Part shown: piece by piece, positions 36,081 through 47,927 of the stretch
Numbering within the stretch: position 1 is the first letter of the stretch
Layout: every line of letters begins with the position of its first letter
Source: Acanthochlamys bracteata
Taxonomy: Eukaryota > Streptophyta > Magnoliopsida > Pandanales > Velloziaceae
DNA: 64,000 nucleotides
Assembly (NCBI GenBank): GCA_019914995.1
Contig: CM034145.1
Coordinates: 1,302,001 to 1,366,000, forward strand
Direction: 5' to 3'
Made by a program: the position numbers and the translations under genes
The notes under the pieces: generated by a model
Database searches by the model: none
What the model was told of the DNA's origin: nothing
Seen by the model: the letters and a program-made list of their open reading frames with translations, nothing else

Positions 36081-36604
36081 TATTTCTCTCGATAACCAAA
36101 CAGAAAATATAGATATAAATAAATGGATATGTTAATTACATATATTACACATTTGCCACTGCGTCATGGGTTTTGCACGATGAATGGATTATTGACTTAT
36201 TGTATTATATATTTTATGTTTATAGTAATCTACATACGGAAAAGGAATATATTTTATGTTTATAGTAATCTCCATAAAAATAAATTTAGAGTGACTTTAT
36301 TTGATTGTATTGTATTTAAAATAATCTGAAAGTGAAATTTTTTACTGAAAAAACCAAGTTTCAACTAAACCTTAAAATCTTGTTTGAAGGTTGAAGTTGA
36401 TTCGAAAGCTGGAACCAAAATTTATATTGTCACTGTTTTTCATGCATAAAATTTTTTTTAAAAAAAAATCAATCATTAATTGTTGAAACTTCAATGATCA
36501 CTTGATATAAAAAACAACCACCACTCCAAGAGTAGATTAGACTTCTCTACTTAATCAGGGATTTTATCAACAATATTCACACGAATATGCGTTCAAAACA
36601 AAAT

Positions 36605-39259
36605 CTAAGCTACCAGAACGGAAGCTGCAAAAGCAGCAATTGATAGGAAGCCTCTACTTCTGTGTGCTGAGCTAGTGTCATCTGCAGCCGGCGAAGAAGA
36701 TGGCGGGCATGCAAGTCCTAGTTTCCCTTCCTTGCACTCATTAGAGAAGAGCCCAGGTGGATACTTGCCAAACAGGTTTATGTAGCTGAACATAGTCGTC
36801 GCGCAGTCGTTGCTTAAATCATTTAGTTCTGCGGCGTATGGGCATGCAAAGTCCTTGAGAGCAGAACAGCATTGTTTCGCAGGGTATGCTGGCCCTTTGC
36901 ACTGGCTTGTGATGATTGTGTAGTTCATAAACTCAAAGTTTACTGGACAGTCTGCAAGAAGTTTCAGGATAAACAAAGGCGTATAATTCAATGATGCAGA
37001 TAGCAGAACTTGTAAAACAACTCCAATTGGACACTAAACAAATTGATATGGTGTTGAATATACATCACTGAAAGATGTAAGATAAATATAGCAAAATGGT
37101 AAGTTATACGGAAAAAAAAAATGACAAACATGGCATGTTAGTATGAGATGAAAGTCTCCTTACTAACATCAGCCAAAATCTCGTAACTAATTCCAAACAT
37201 GGGTTTGCTAGGTAACTTGCTGGAAGGGCATGTGAACCTTGTAGGAGGTACCAAGCAGAAATAAGGACACATAATAAGCTCCATAGTTGATACAGGCTTT
37301 TAGCAAAAATTCCTACTGAATTTCGAACCTATAAGGACTTAAATGATAGAGTTCAAAGAAATTGGCCGAATGTGCTCTGTTAGGAAGAAGTCATAATGCA
37401 GTTCCAGATAGGACTCACAACCACATTTCCTTATCCAAGATCCAGCCACTTAAACACCACAAAACCAAAATGGAATGACATATATATAGAATATAGTAAA
37501 GGATAACCGTAGCAGAGGCTTTTAACTACTCGCATGTTCTATACCCAATGTTAAATCTGCGATTGAAACATAACCTAATTTTACTCCTATTTTTGTGCTC
37601 CGATCAATAATTCATCATCCACAAATAGAACATACACAATCCAAAAAATCAAAATTGTATGTTTGCATGAAGCATTTGCATTGATCTTCAGATAACCCTT
37701 CTTTTCTCCACCATAAACACCATATTCAAAGGATTTTAAACTAGACATGCAAATATCAACAGTTTGCAATGATTGTCAATATCTGAGAATCAGAAATTTT
37801 GAAAGAGTATGAACACGCACATAATGCCATCAGTCCTGTACTTGACCAATCTTGAAAAGACACAGCAGTTACTACTCTCTATCTTATGAACCTACTTTGA
37901 ACTTCAGCTGAGGCTGAGCTCCACCATTTTGAAGAAGCCTCTTCTCTTCTGTTTTTCCTATCCCCACTAACAAGCCGTAATTATCCATCAATGTCAGCTT
38001 AATCTAAGCTCAACCATTTCAAGAAGGTCTACCATAACTTTTCCTCTTTTGTAAGCATAAATGATTCAACCAATGACTCATTTACAATATCAAAAAAAGA
38101 ACTGTCTGAGTAACTACATGTTTGGCCAAAACTAAAGGTCACCAAGGAAACCAAACGCCTTTCCAACATAATCTTGCCAAGAAAGTAAGACGCATTCTCA
38201 GCTACAATTTCCAGTATAAAAGAAAATCCATAATCATTGGCTTACCATCACAAAATCATGAATTGACTCATTCCAACATTGATTTACTCATCCTAAGCTC
38301 CTAAGGAGTTCAACAAACATGAAATGACAGTCAACGTGAGTAGAAAAATCCCTCCATTCAAACACCCAAAAAAAAAAAGCTGCAAGTCAGGCTTTTACAA
38401 TATAAGCTTACTTTTCTTTGCCTGTAACAAACTCCGGCCCAGAGATGAACGTGTCTGCAACACTCCATCTGTAGAGAATAAAAAACACAACAAATCTTAA
38501 AAATCATACTCTAGACAAAAAATGAATTGATTCATACGTAAAAATCACAGAAGAGATTTGATGTAAGCAAAAATACCACGAGTAAATCGCTAATGCAAAT
38601 TCAGTAACTTCAGAAATTATATACCAGAGTAAATCACTGAATCATGTCATAAACCCAAACAAGAAGTTAATTTTTGAAGATTAATTTTACAAGTAACTGC
38701 AAGTAAACAAGCTGCAAGAACCATGGATAAACCCCAATCAACTGGACACAATTAGCTCAAGAAAGAAACTTCAAGGAAAGCAAAATATCAGCAGATTCAT
38801 AAATGAAACAACAATCCATTCAAAAAATTCCAAAAAAATAAAATAATAATAATAAATAAGGGAGACAAGCAAATGAAAGCAGATTCTAATCCAAAATGTT
38901 GATACAATTTTCAAACTTGCTTTTCCCACCAAAAAAAAAAAGAAAAAAAAAGAAGAAAAGACAACAAAGATCACCATTGAAGTATACCAAAGAAACCAAC
39001 AACACATACTACAAAGCAAAAATCACGCTGTGAAAGCTTGATTGACATAGAACATAACCAATCTTTTTATCTTTCAAACCTAAAAAGAACACCATTGAAG
39101 CAGAACCCAATAAATCAGAATGGAAAATCAAAATTTGAAACAAGACTAAAAATCCATATAGCTTAACAAACACAGAATGGTACCTGAAATCAACAAATCT
39201 GAGAGAACAAATCCCATCAATGCAAACAACAAAACCACCCTCAACAACAACAAGCCCAT
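36605..39259 (-). CDS. LLG: LORELEI-like GPI-anchored protein, copy 1
   Basis: Three coding exons, 39184-39259, 38412-38468 and 36605-36951, join in phase and give 159 residues. A signal peptide (MGLLLLRVVLLFALMGFVLS) is followed by the family motif ISDGVLQ and the GRSLLQAKKNCPVNFEF block. The cysteine-rich core includes NYTIITSQCKGPAYP, KQCC, FACPYAAELNDLSNDC and FSYINLFGKYPPGLFSNECK. A Ser/Ala-rich spacer and hydrophobic tail (FLSIAAFAASVLVA) serve as the GPI-attachment signal. Members of this family chaperone FERONIA-type receptor kinases to the cell surface and act with them as co-receptors for RALF peptides. All expected core cysteines appear present. A paralogue with the same exon pattern lies upstream at 40772-41763. 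Confidence 0.94.
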
Positions 39260-39649
39260 CTGTTCTTCTTCTTCTTCTCCTCCTCCAACTAATAATTTTT
39301 CTTCTTGTTTCACTTGCACTAAAGCTCCGCAAGATAGAATTGAGAGACAAAAACAAAGGTCAATCAACAAATTAATGAACAAATCGAGAAGAAAAAGAGC
39401 AGCAGAGCTGCCAGAGCAGTTAAAGAGAATGAAACAAAGGAGAAATAGAGAGAATGGGAATGGAAGGCAACATTGGTCATTAATTTTCGTTAACTAAACT
39501 AAAAGTTAATTAAAAGATTGTTAGTAGTTGATAGAGTGATTAAAAGATATAACTTTTATAGGAACTAAATTAATTAAATTGAAGTATAGTTGATAATTTG
39601 ATTATTAGCAAAAAAAAATGATAAATAATGGACCGAATAGTACAGCCAT

Positions 39650-40293
39650 GTGGGGCCTAACAAAACAGGACCTAGCTGTAAATATGGCTTTTAAATCGTA
39701 AAAGTTTTTATTTCATTTCACCCGATCAGTTTAATTTTTTATTTATAATAAATTTCTATACAATATACTAAATTCTTTTTAATATTTAAAAAATATAAAT
39801 AAATTTTATATTATAATATATATATAGTTTATTTTTAATGTTAAAATTAAATTTATTTTTAAAAATCTTAAATAAAATTTTTATTTAAATATTTTTTAAC
39901 ATGTAGTCAGATCGGTCCGGACCGGCGACGTCAAATCGGAAACCGTAACCGATCTCGGTTCGGGACCGAATTCAGGTGATCACCGGTTCATAATATTAGA
40001 AAAAAAACCTAAATCATCCAGCACCGTCGGGCGTCGGTGACCTTCATCGCTCGCTGGTGACAACAACGACATTAGTAAAGAGCTCATCCGAACTAAGCCT
40101 GCTTCAAACTGTAGATCCTCTGCGTGATCGTCTCCGATCTCCACTGCGATCTTCTGTGCAATTCCGATCGTATCCTGCTTCGGCTTCAAGAATGTGCTCC
40201 ACTGTTACAGCCGCCTCGATCTGTCCAGGATGGTGCTTCAGCTTGTGCGTCAGGGGAGAGCTCAGTCGATCGGAGAGCCATCAGGGGAGATCC
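39650..40293. other. Spacer between the LORELEI-like genes
   Basis: 39480-39900 is AT-rich. From about 39905 the composition changes sharply to GC-richer sequence beginning agtcagatcggtccggacc, which resembles the ends of the hAT-like elements at 6007 and 52543. It may be the left end of a mobile element that carried in the NAC fragment, but I found no matching right end. The open frames at 40057-40387 show no domain. Confidence 0.4.
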
Positions 40294-40610
40294 GACTTGG
40301 AATCTAGCAACAACTGCGAGCCTTGGGACATACCAAGTAATTAATAAGTCGATCGTTCAAATCCAGCTTCTATCTCTAATTAATTAATTCCTTCGCTAGC
40401 TCTATTTTTTATTGTTTTAGAACTAATTAAAGATTCAATCTTTACGTTAATTTGCCTAATTTTGGTTGTTAATTTGCAGAGAGAGCAAAGATGAGGGAAA
40501 AGGAATGGTACTTCTTCTGCGTGAAGGACAGGAAGTACCCTACGGGGATGAGAACCAACACAGCAACGGAAGCCGGTTACCGGAAGGCCACCAGAAAAGA
40601 TAAAGAGATT
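40294..40610 (+). pseudogene. Broken NAC-domain gene fragment
   Basis: Plus-strand codons read CEPWDIP up to 40336. A 143-nt GT-AG intron (40337-40479) follows, then [20 protein letters not shown] and [16 protein letters not shown] to 40610. This is the middle of a plant NAC DNA-binding domain, split at the usual first-intron position. The N-terminal domain part and everything after KEI are missing. Two normally fixed residues are changed: GYWKATGK reads GYRKATRK here. It is a dead fragment. The retained intron argues for copying at DNA level rather than from mRNA. It lies between the two LORELEI-like genes on the opposite strand, its end about 160 bp from the stop of copy 2. Confidence 0.85.
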
Positions 40611-40771
40611 ACAGAGGCAAATTTTACATCAAAAGACAATGAATATATACATCAAAAGATTGAGTATGTCAAGCTACAAGGTTCCCAAAATCATGAATTA
40701 CAAGCTCTATAGTATGACGCTTTGAATCCTTAACATCTGCAATGATTGATTGCCCGATAAAAGAAGTTGTT

Positions 40772-41763
40772 TCAAAAGCGTAGGTACCCTACCACCAGAG
40801 ACACTGCAGCGGCAGCAACAACAGAATCAGCAAGGGTGTGAGAGTTTCTCCTAGTGCTTGCAGAGGTAGCATTAGAAGCAGAAGATGAATCCTGAGGGCA
40901 TGGAAGTCCCTTCTTATCGCCCACGCACTCACTTGCAAAGAGACCAACTGGGAAATTCCCCGTAGGAGTAAGGTAGCTGAACATTCTCTCGACGCAGTCG
41001 TTGGTAGCATCGTTCAGTGACGAAGCGTATGGGCAAGCAAACTTCACAAATGCAGGACAACACAGGTCAGGAGGATATGTTGGTCCCTTGCACTGGCTTG
41101 TGATGATCGTGTAGTTCGCTTTCTCAAAATTTATCGGGCATTCTGGGCAAATAGAATCCGAGATCAGTAAGGAATGGAGAAAAATTCACCTATACAAATT
41201 ATACAAGATTTTCAGTAATAACAAGTTTAAGATCATATATATTGCAAATTTTGCAATATGAATGAATAACAAATGTTACGTACTGATCGTGAGAAACTAT
41301 TTGAAAGCCAGAGGCAGCATAAAAGCTTACCCTTCTTCGCTTGCAACAGGCTTCTGCCGGTTGAACCCCGTTGCTGAAACACACCGTCTGCACACAAAAA
41401 ACAACGTAAGTCGCATGATGAATTTATCAAGAAAAACAAGTAAATTTAAATAAGCCGCTTACACGAAAGTACAAAACAAATAATGCAGAAATAAAGATTG
41501 AACTGGTACTCCTTTGAGAAACTCACTTGATAAGTCCTGTATGAAACAAATTTCTTGATGAAATAAAATCTGATCATAGATTTCACTAAACAGATTATAG
41601 AAGTTCCTATAGCTGTTGAAACAATCGCAGAAATCCGTAAAAAGTTGAACTGAAAAGGAATACCTGAAATGAATTGATCGGAGAAAGCTGACTCTGGCAA
41701 CGCCAAAACGATCACCACCTGCAACAACAACAACAACAACAAGCGCATCTTCTTCTTCTTCAT
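40772..41763 (-). CDS. LLG: LORELEI-like GPI-anchored protein, copy 2
   Basis: Three coding exons, 41664-41763, 41331-41387 and 40772-41142, join in phase and give 175 residues. The N-terminus MKKKKMRLLLLLLL plus VVIVLALPESAFS is a signal peptide, its leucine run encoded by a CAA/TTG microsatellite. ISDGVFQ and GRSLLQAKKECPINFE follow, then NYTIITSQCKGPTYPPDLCC, FACPYASSLNDATNDC and FSYLTPTGNFPVGLFASEC, a Ser-rich spacer and a hydrophobic GPI signal (VVAAAAVSLVVGYLRF). The 57-bp middle exon and the splice phases are identical to those of copy 1, so the two arose by duplication. It has diverged in the receptor-facing part, with GNFPVGLF in place of GKYPPGLF, which may mean a different partner or tissue. 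The expected cysteines appear present, so it looks functional. Confidence 0.94.
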
Positions 41764-42556
41764 AACTAATGATAACTTGTTTACATGCTGAAATGCAAAG
41801 GCGGTTGTGCTTAAATAGTAAACATAGTAGATATTTGGTTTTCCACAACGGCGACTTGAGCGGTGGAGAGAAACAACTGACAACAAGACAAGAGTTTGAC
41901 GAGTTGATAAATTGACTTGGTGTTGTATTGACTCAACAAGTCTTCACATATACAAAAAACATATAACCACTAGAAGTAACAACACAATTAGACCAAGTCC
42001 AGGAAAAAGAAAGTGCTTGCAAAATAGTTTTATCTCAAGCAAATTCAGAAAAACAGAAACCACTACAACCAACATTAACAACATGATGCAACATTATATA
42101 CAAGAGTAAATAAGCCTGAATGTCTCCAAGTAGGAGAGTCAGTAAATGCCTGTGACTTTGTAAAGACTCTCAAGCACTTCAGACAGCAGGAGAGGCCAGC
42201 AAAAGAATGCCTTTATAATTACAAAGCCATTCAAAATGGCCACCATAAGATGGCTAAACTCAAAATTAGAGGGGGGAACAAAAGAGAATGAACAAAAAAA
42301 GTGGGAAAAACCCCAAAGACAAGCTAACTTCACATCCAACTATTTCCTTTCTGTTCCTTTTGTAAAAACCCCAGCACTCCTTCACCTTTGGTTAATTTGC
42401 ACAAGCACGTCATGATTGCTAGTAAACCGTGATCTGTTTGAACTCTGTTAAGCAAAAAATGCATAAGCGAAACAAGTATGCTTTAATTTCATTGCGACTC
42501 CGCCACCAGAATGCATTCCCCACCATCCATGTACAGCTACATCAATTTTATTCCTT
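41764..42556. other. Promoter of LORELEI-like copy 2 and 3' UTR of the SFH gene
   Basis: The left 150-200 bases should hold the promoter and leader of copy 2. About 42120-42556 is the likely SFH 3' UTR. No separate gene is seen. Confidence 0.4.
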
Positions 42557-45500
42557 TTACCAAAGTTTCTTTTTCTGCAACATGAAGGAGAAATTTATAA
42601 TTATAACCTCATTTTAAATTTAATTTTAACGGTAAAATGGAAGTTTTCAGAAGTCTTAATAAGGTTTCTCCTAAAGCATAATATATCTTACTGCAATAAA
42701 TGGCATTGATGCTCTTTCAAATGACCAGAAAGAATATCATGTATAAATTACTTACCCTACTAGCTGATTCTTGTACAGCTTGTAAATTTTCTGCAATCTC
42801 CATCTGTTTCATCACAGTGGCCTGCAAAACCTGTTTTCACATTGTGTCAAAAAGAGCAATACAAGGACATTTATTGACAAAACAATTACAGATGATACAT
42901 GCATTTCAAAAGACACGAAGGAAAAGATCATAATATAAGATTCAATTTTTGGCTAAATGAACCTAAAAAAATGCTTGGCTACCCGTTGATTAAGTTTTCC
43001 GTAAATACACAAAATATGTAAAGAAGCACAACTTGACTAAGTATTATATCAGTTGAGCTGACAGAATCGTGGAAATACAGAACTCACCTTTTTTGTCTTC
43101 TCAAGATCAAACTCAACAGATTTAATGCGATTCCATGATTCAACAAGCATGTCCTCTTTCTCCGAAGGAATTTCAGCAGGCTTACTGTTCAGTTCATCGA
43201 ACATCATCTCTAGACGTTGGAGACGCTCCAAGCATGGGCCAACACTATCGACCTTAATAATTTCGACAGAAGGATGTTCTCTTGGAGCTGAAGGTGCTGT
43301 ATCTAATGGATGGATGTTATCTAGACTCCTCTCTTGTCTACAATTTAATATACGCAAAAATGAAAGAACCTTGACCACCAGAACCAATAATGCTCTTGCC
43401 ATGTAAGAGAACTTTCCCACGTTTTGTTCGTTGGTTGAGCCATAACGTTGATATGTAGCCAAACTACCTGAGAGATGATGTCATAGAAATTACAGAATAG
43501 AAATCAGAAACAAAACATTCCAGAAGTTGTATATTCAAATTCTTCCTATGTCCGAACAGAATTATTCATTTAGTTATACGGTAGTGATCATCCAGAAAGT
43601 GAAGATACAACTAGGATGATCGCAACATAGGCTCACAAGAGAATTTGCAAGAGAAAAGAGCCAACAACTAATTTTATAGCACAGAGAAGAAGCGGCAATT
43701 ACCATGTTGAGAACACAACTAAATACAGGACCATTCACCATTATTTAAGAGATATGAGAAAGAAATTCATATGCTGAGCATAAAATTTCAGTAATCAAAC
43801 AGCAAGCTCAACTAACTGCATTTTATTTAATACAAAAGCCTTGAGTTCGCACCTAGCGATTGTGATCTCACACTAGTGGAGGAACAACCCTGATCTCTAA
43901 GTTGAATGGATGTCTTCAGTCCAGAAGTTGCTCCCCTGCTAATACAATCCACCACTTTGTCCACAAAATGGTCATCACAACTGTAGTAAGCTGTAGAATC
44001 TCTTCCCCTGACCTGTTGGAAAATTAATTAGCGCCATGGATAAATCTCATGCTCACTTCCAAAAACCTTAATTAATATTCAAATCTCAATCTCAAAAGCT
44101 TTCAGCACAGAATGTGCAACCTTCTACATTATTTTCTGATAGTAACGCAACACTTTGAATAGTTTCATAACCAAAGGGATTCAGCCAGTTAAGATGAAGC
44201 CCATATCCAACCATGTACACATATACACAAAGAATCCCAACATATATTAAAAGAGAAACAACTATCCTCACTGCAGCATATATGAACCATACATAAAATT
44301 TGTCTATTAGCTCAATAAAAATATCTATATTTTGTGTACTACAATAATTAATAGTCTTGGGGAAAATCTCCTCCCTAATTCTTTGAAGAAAAATCTTTAA
44401 TAAAGAAAGTACTTCCAAATGCAGCTGCATTAGATAAATGGCAGAAACAATTGCATGCATTAATACAACATTTGTATCCCATGATATGGAAGGCTCATAT
44501 CTATTCGTATAAAATCCCTTCACACACCAAATTGACAAGGAGCATATAGATATTCAACTTGAAAGGAAAAAACTCACTTCTTCATGAACAGGAGCCAAAC
44601 GAGTACATTCAACACTCCTTGAGAAAACAGGAGAACCAAGATCATCTGCCTCAGATCCTGACTCAGCTGTTGATGTATCACTGGTCCTTTCCTAGATTGC
44701 AAAAGAACTTGCTATTGACACTTGCAGAAAAAGGCAACTACGTGTACCAGTAAACCATGATGTTGAAGTAGATATAAAAATTTACCTTCAACGAATGTAA
44801 TCTGATAGTGCTAGTTGTCCGTTCTCCATCTGTGACTCGTTTTATTTGCCTCGTGAGTGCTGCATCAAGAGTCCGAGCGAGCTATCAAAAAGGACAACAG
44901 CATTTTCCAACAACAGTTAAGGAATTTTTCATATGTTTCTCAGGATAAACTGTGTAGCCACGTAATTAGAATAAACACCTTCATAATGACTGGGTCATTC
45001 CAAGGTCCTTTATTGGATCTTAGGCATCCACCATTCTCAGAGCATGTGCATGAGCCCCCCAAGAATTCCGGCAGTTGGCTGAAATGGAAACATTTTGTCT
45101 CTTTGAGATGTTCTATTTTGCAGTGTCAAACTTTCTTAGCAAAATTAACTTAGCCTAGGGTGGTGGCTAGAATTTAGACGAATAAGATCTTTCGCTGAAT
45201 CTAGTGTATACTCGAACGGAATGGAAAAAAACGGTTCATGTGGCCAACCCCACTCGAATGGGATAAAGGCTTAATTTGTTGTTGTTGTTGTTGTTGTAAA
45301 CTTTCTTAGCAAAAATGTGATAAGTGAATATGCCAACCTTGAGTCTATTGCCTCCAAAAGTCTAGTTTGAAATTTATTTCCAAGAACCTGCAAAGTAAAC
45401 CATATGGTAACTGTCAGTAATAACTTTGCTTATAGGAAGAGCTACAGACAGATCGCCAGAATTCTTACATGTATCTTAGATGTGGTTTTCGGGTCAAGAA

Positions 45501-47056
45501 ATCCTTTTACAGTACCCCAAAGAAGCTTAAACCCGGCACCAGCATTAACAATAAACATCTGATGTAGTGTCTGCACAAGGTACAAGTGCACTTTGATAGT
45601 TCAAAAATTCCATGAATTCATAAAGTAAGAGGAGATTCTTTTTCCAGAGAAAATTGTCTACCTCAGGATAGTAATCACCGTCAATTTTCTGCATTGCAAG
45701 CAGGAGTTCCCTTGCTGATTTACTAAAATTTTTCAAACCCTAAGTGCATGAAGAATGATTAGTAAGCATCAAAAAACAATAGCCAAGAGGTTCAATTTGT
45801 GAATGTTACACCAATTCCTTTTGCATGTTCAATTTCAATAAAAACAGAACCAGACAGAAAGTTTGGCAGCTTACCACACCATGAACATCCAATATTGTTG
45901 TTGTGGAATCAATATGCCTTTTGGCAGCAATGGAACAAGCAGGAAATTTCTCATGAAACGCCCTCTCGAACTCCTGTACATGGTATTTGATATAGCGCTC
46001 CACAGTGGTAATATTCATAAGCTTATTGGGCTCTACTTTCCCAAGCCTCTCAATGTAGAGCGGTCTTCCCTCCTTGTCAACTCCATGGTATCCTTGAGGA
46101 TAATAATGCAGGACTTGCTCAAGTTCTTCAAACGCAAAATCCTACACATGGTAGTTTCATATTATTAGCAAAGAACCATAATGCTTCCCGCAACAGACAA
46201 ATAAGAAAGGGTATAGGCATCAGAAACAGTATATTCATGTCCAGGCTACTGATATCCCTTAAGCGTTGCCTTATAGCGCTCACAGCAACAAAAAGAAAGG
46301 CCATTAAAGACAGGCCACAAATTTTTAGGAAAAAAGGATGAGCATTTGTCTCAATGTAGGGATATCAAAAGAAAGTAACTATTATTTCATAAATCAATAG
46401 TACGCAGAACTTCCATGACATGAGGGAAACATTTTTCATGAGTACCTTTAGTATAGTTTCTGCTCCAAATTCTTTCCTCCACTGAAGCATTTCCTGCCAC
46501 ATTTGACTTGCTTTCTCAAAGTCGAACTTTCGTGCTTTCAAGAATCTTTACGTACAAGCACAGATGTTTGGTATTAGAAAAATAAGCGGTAAACACGGAT
46601 AAGACTTGTGATTAAGCAAAAGAGTATCTAAATAACAGTCAAAAACCAACCTAAGCAGCATGTGGTAGTCATCACACTTATCAGGCAGTGCTTCCCTGGC
46701 AATGAGCTCTTGCCGGAAGGCATATACTGCCCGCTCCTCCTCTGCATCCCTCACATCCTCAATTGAGATAGAAGGATCCCTGCAATCAATCCTCCTCTTC
46801 CCTCTCTTCTTCAAAGAATGGGTGATCTTGGTGGAGGCATTCAATGCCTTCTTCTTCAGGTTCCCGATCTTTGTTCTCCTCCTCTCATCTTCAGAATTCT
46901 CAACATCTGATCTCCTCTCCCTCCTCTCATCATGTGTCAGCACCAATTCTATCAGATCAGCATTCCCAGCTGCAAATTCAAAAGACAATGCACGTAATTC
47001 CCAGGTCATTTAGCATAACACCGTCTATCCAGCTAAAAAAGATAACCACCTGACAT
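42557..47056 (-). CDS. SFH: Sec14-nodulin phosphatidylinositol transfer protein (SFH family)
   Basis: Fourteen exons join in phase: 47050-47056, 46651-46969, 46446-46545, 45875-46141, 45662-45739, 45469-45570, 45338-45387, 44979-45078, 44786-44881, 44578-44691, 43853-44012, 43088-43467, 42756-42830 and 42557-42574. They give 621 residues. The N-terminal segment has the family motif [30 protein letters not shown] domain ([20 protein letters not shown]) is followed by the Sec14 lipid-binding fold at about 150-325, with [52 protein letters not shown] and [11 protein letters not shown]. The C-terminal nodulin half has a hydrophobic patch ([18 protein letters not shown]), a coiled coil and a short basic end, KKKLW. 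Family members exchange phosphatidylinositol and phosphatidylcholine and help phosphoinositide patterning in polarised membranes. The first coding exon is only 7 nt and the last 18 nt. Confidence 0.93.
45145..45297 (+). mobile_element. RTE-type LINE 3' tail in an SFH-gene intron
   Basis: A 153-bp insertion ends gggataaaggcttaatttg followed by a TTG run. Its last 100 bases resemble the 3' end of the LINE relic at 33732-34356 (gctgaatcta, aatggaaaaaaac, cccactcgaatg). A perfect 17-bp direct repeat, aaactttcttagcaaaa, flanks it at 45128-45144 and 45298-45314. It lies in the intron between the exons at 45338-45387 and 44979-45078, antisense to the gene. Confidence 0.9.
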
Positions 47057-47101
47057 TGTGCACAAAGGCAGATGCAAAACTGCTGAAGGATCTTACTCTT
47101 C
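47050..47101 (-). other. SFH exon carrying the start codon
   Basis: A 52-nt exon between an acceptor (TTATTTTCTAG) and a donor (GTCAG/GTGG). Only its last 7 nt, ATGTCAG, are coding. The rest is 5' leader. Confidence 0.75.
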
Positions 47102-47904
47102 CTAGAAAATAAGAGAGGATGCAAGTTAGATCTTTAGTTTCATGGCTCAACAATGCAATGTATGAAAGATAGTTGCACTCACTCCAGACAGAGACCAGGA
47201 CAGTAAAAAGATACACCTCAGCTTGTTAACACTTCAAAGCAATCTGCAAAATGTCACAGAAACACCAAAGAATGAGATACAAGATTTTGTTTAATTTCAT
47301 AACAACAAGAACCTTCACAGAGAAGGTAACAATTGCAATCTAAATCTCTTAGATCATTCTTGCATTCAAATCAAACTATCCTAATTATCTCAACAATTAC
47401 TGTAGTCAAGAAATGACGTCATTTGATTTCATGTTTCCTAAGAATTAAGAACAAAAGCAATAAAAGTATTATTAAAAAATTCTAAAAGGCAGCAGATCTG
47501 AATTTTAAAATATCTAATTCATTAGCAAGAACAGAGAGGTACTATCCTATGATAAATTCTAGCAACTTAGCATCTCTAACATTACCAAATCAGGCTAAGC
47601 CCATGGAAACCATGAATAAATCTCACGTTCAAGAGCGACTTTATCACTTAACCGCTGGCTATCCAGAGTGATTATATTTAATGAAATATTAAATTCTCTT
47701 TGATACGTTGTAAATCGTTTTGCAGGCTATTGAGATTCCCAGATCTTGACTACAGAGGACGTCCAGAGACGTTCGCAAACCGAAAAAATGATTATTCATG
47801 AAAAACAATTCTTGAAAATCAATCAAAATGCGGATGCTTCATGACCACTGGATCCAAAGAAGATAACGGAAAGTTAATAAAATTTTAGTCAGACATTTCA
47901 CATG

Positions 47905-47927
47905 AACTCTCTCTCTCTCTCTCTCTC
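47905..47927. repeat. (CT)n microsatellite in the SFH 5' intron region
   Basis: About ten CT dinucleotides in a row, on the plus strand. Confidence 0.85.

Noticed and set aside
40057-40387. Overlapping plus-strand frames of 87-95 codons upstream of the NAC fragment
   Set aside because: No domain in either frame. Only the final CEPWDIP part is recognisable, and it belongs to the NAC fragment.
42470-42545. Alternative last SFH exon reading WWRSRNEIKAYLFRL or a nearby frame
   Set aside because: The 18-nt exon at 42557-42574 gives a family-like basic end (KKKLW) in the right phase after a strong acceptor. The alternative is kept only as a possibility for cDNA to settle.
45145-45297. Reading the insertion as an extra SFH exon
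   Set aside because: It has LINE 3'-end sequence and a target duplication, and the SFH frame is complete without it.
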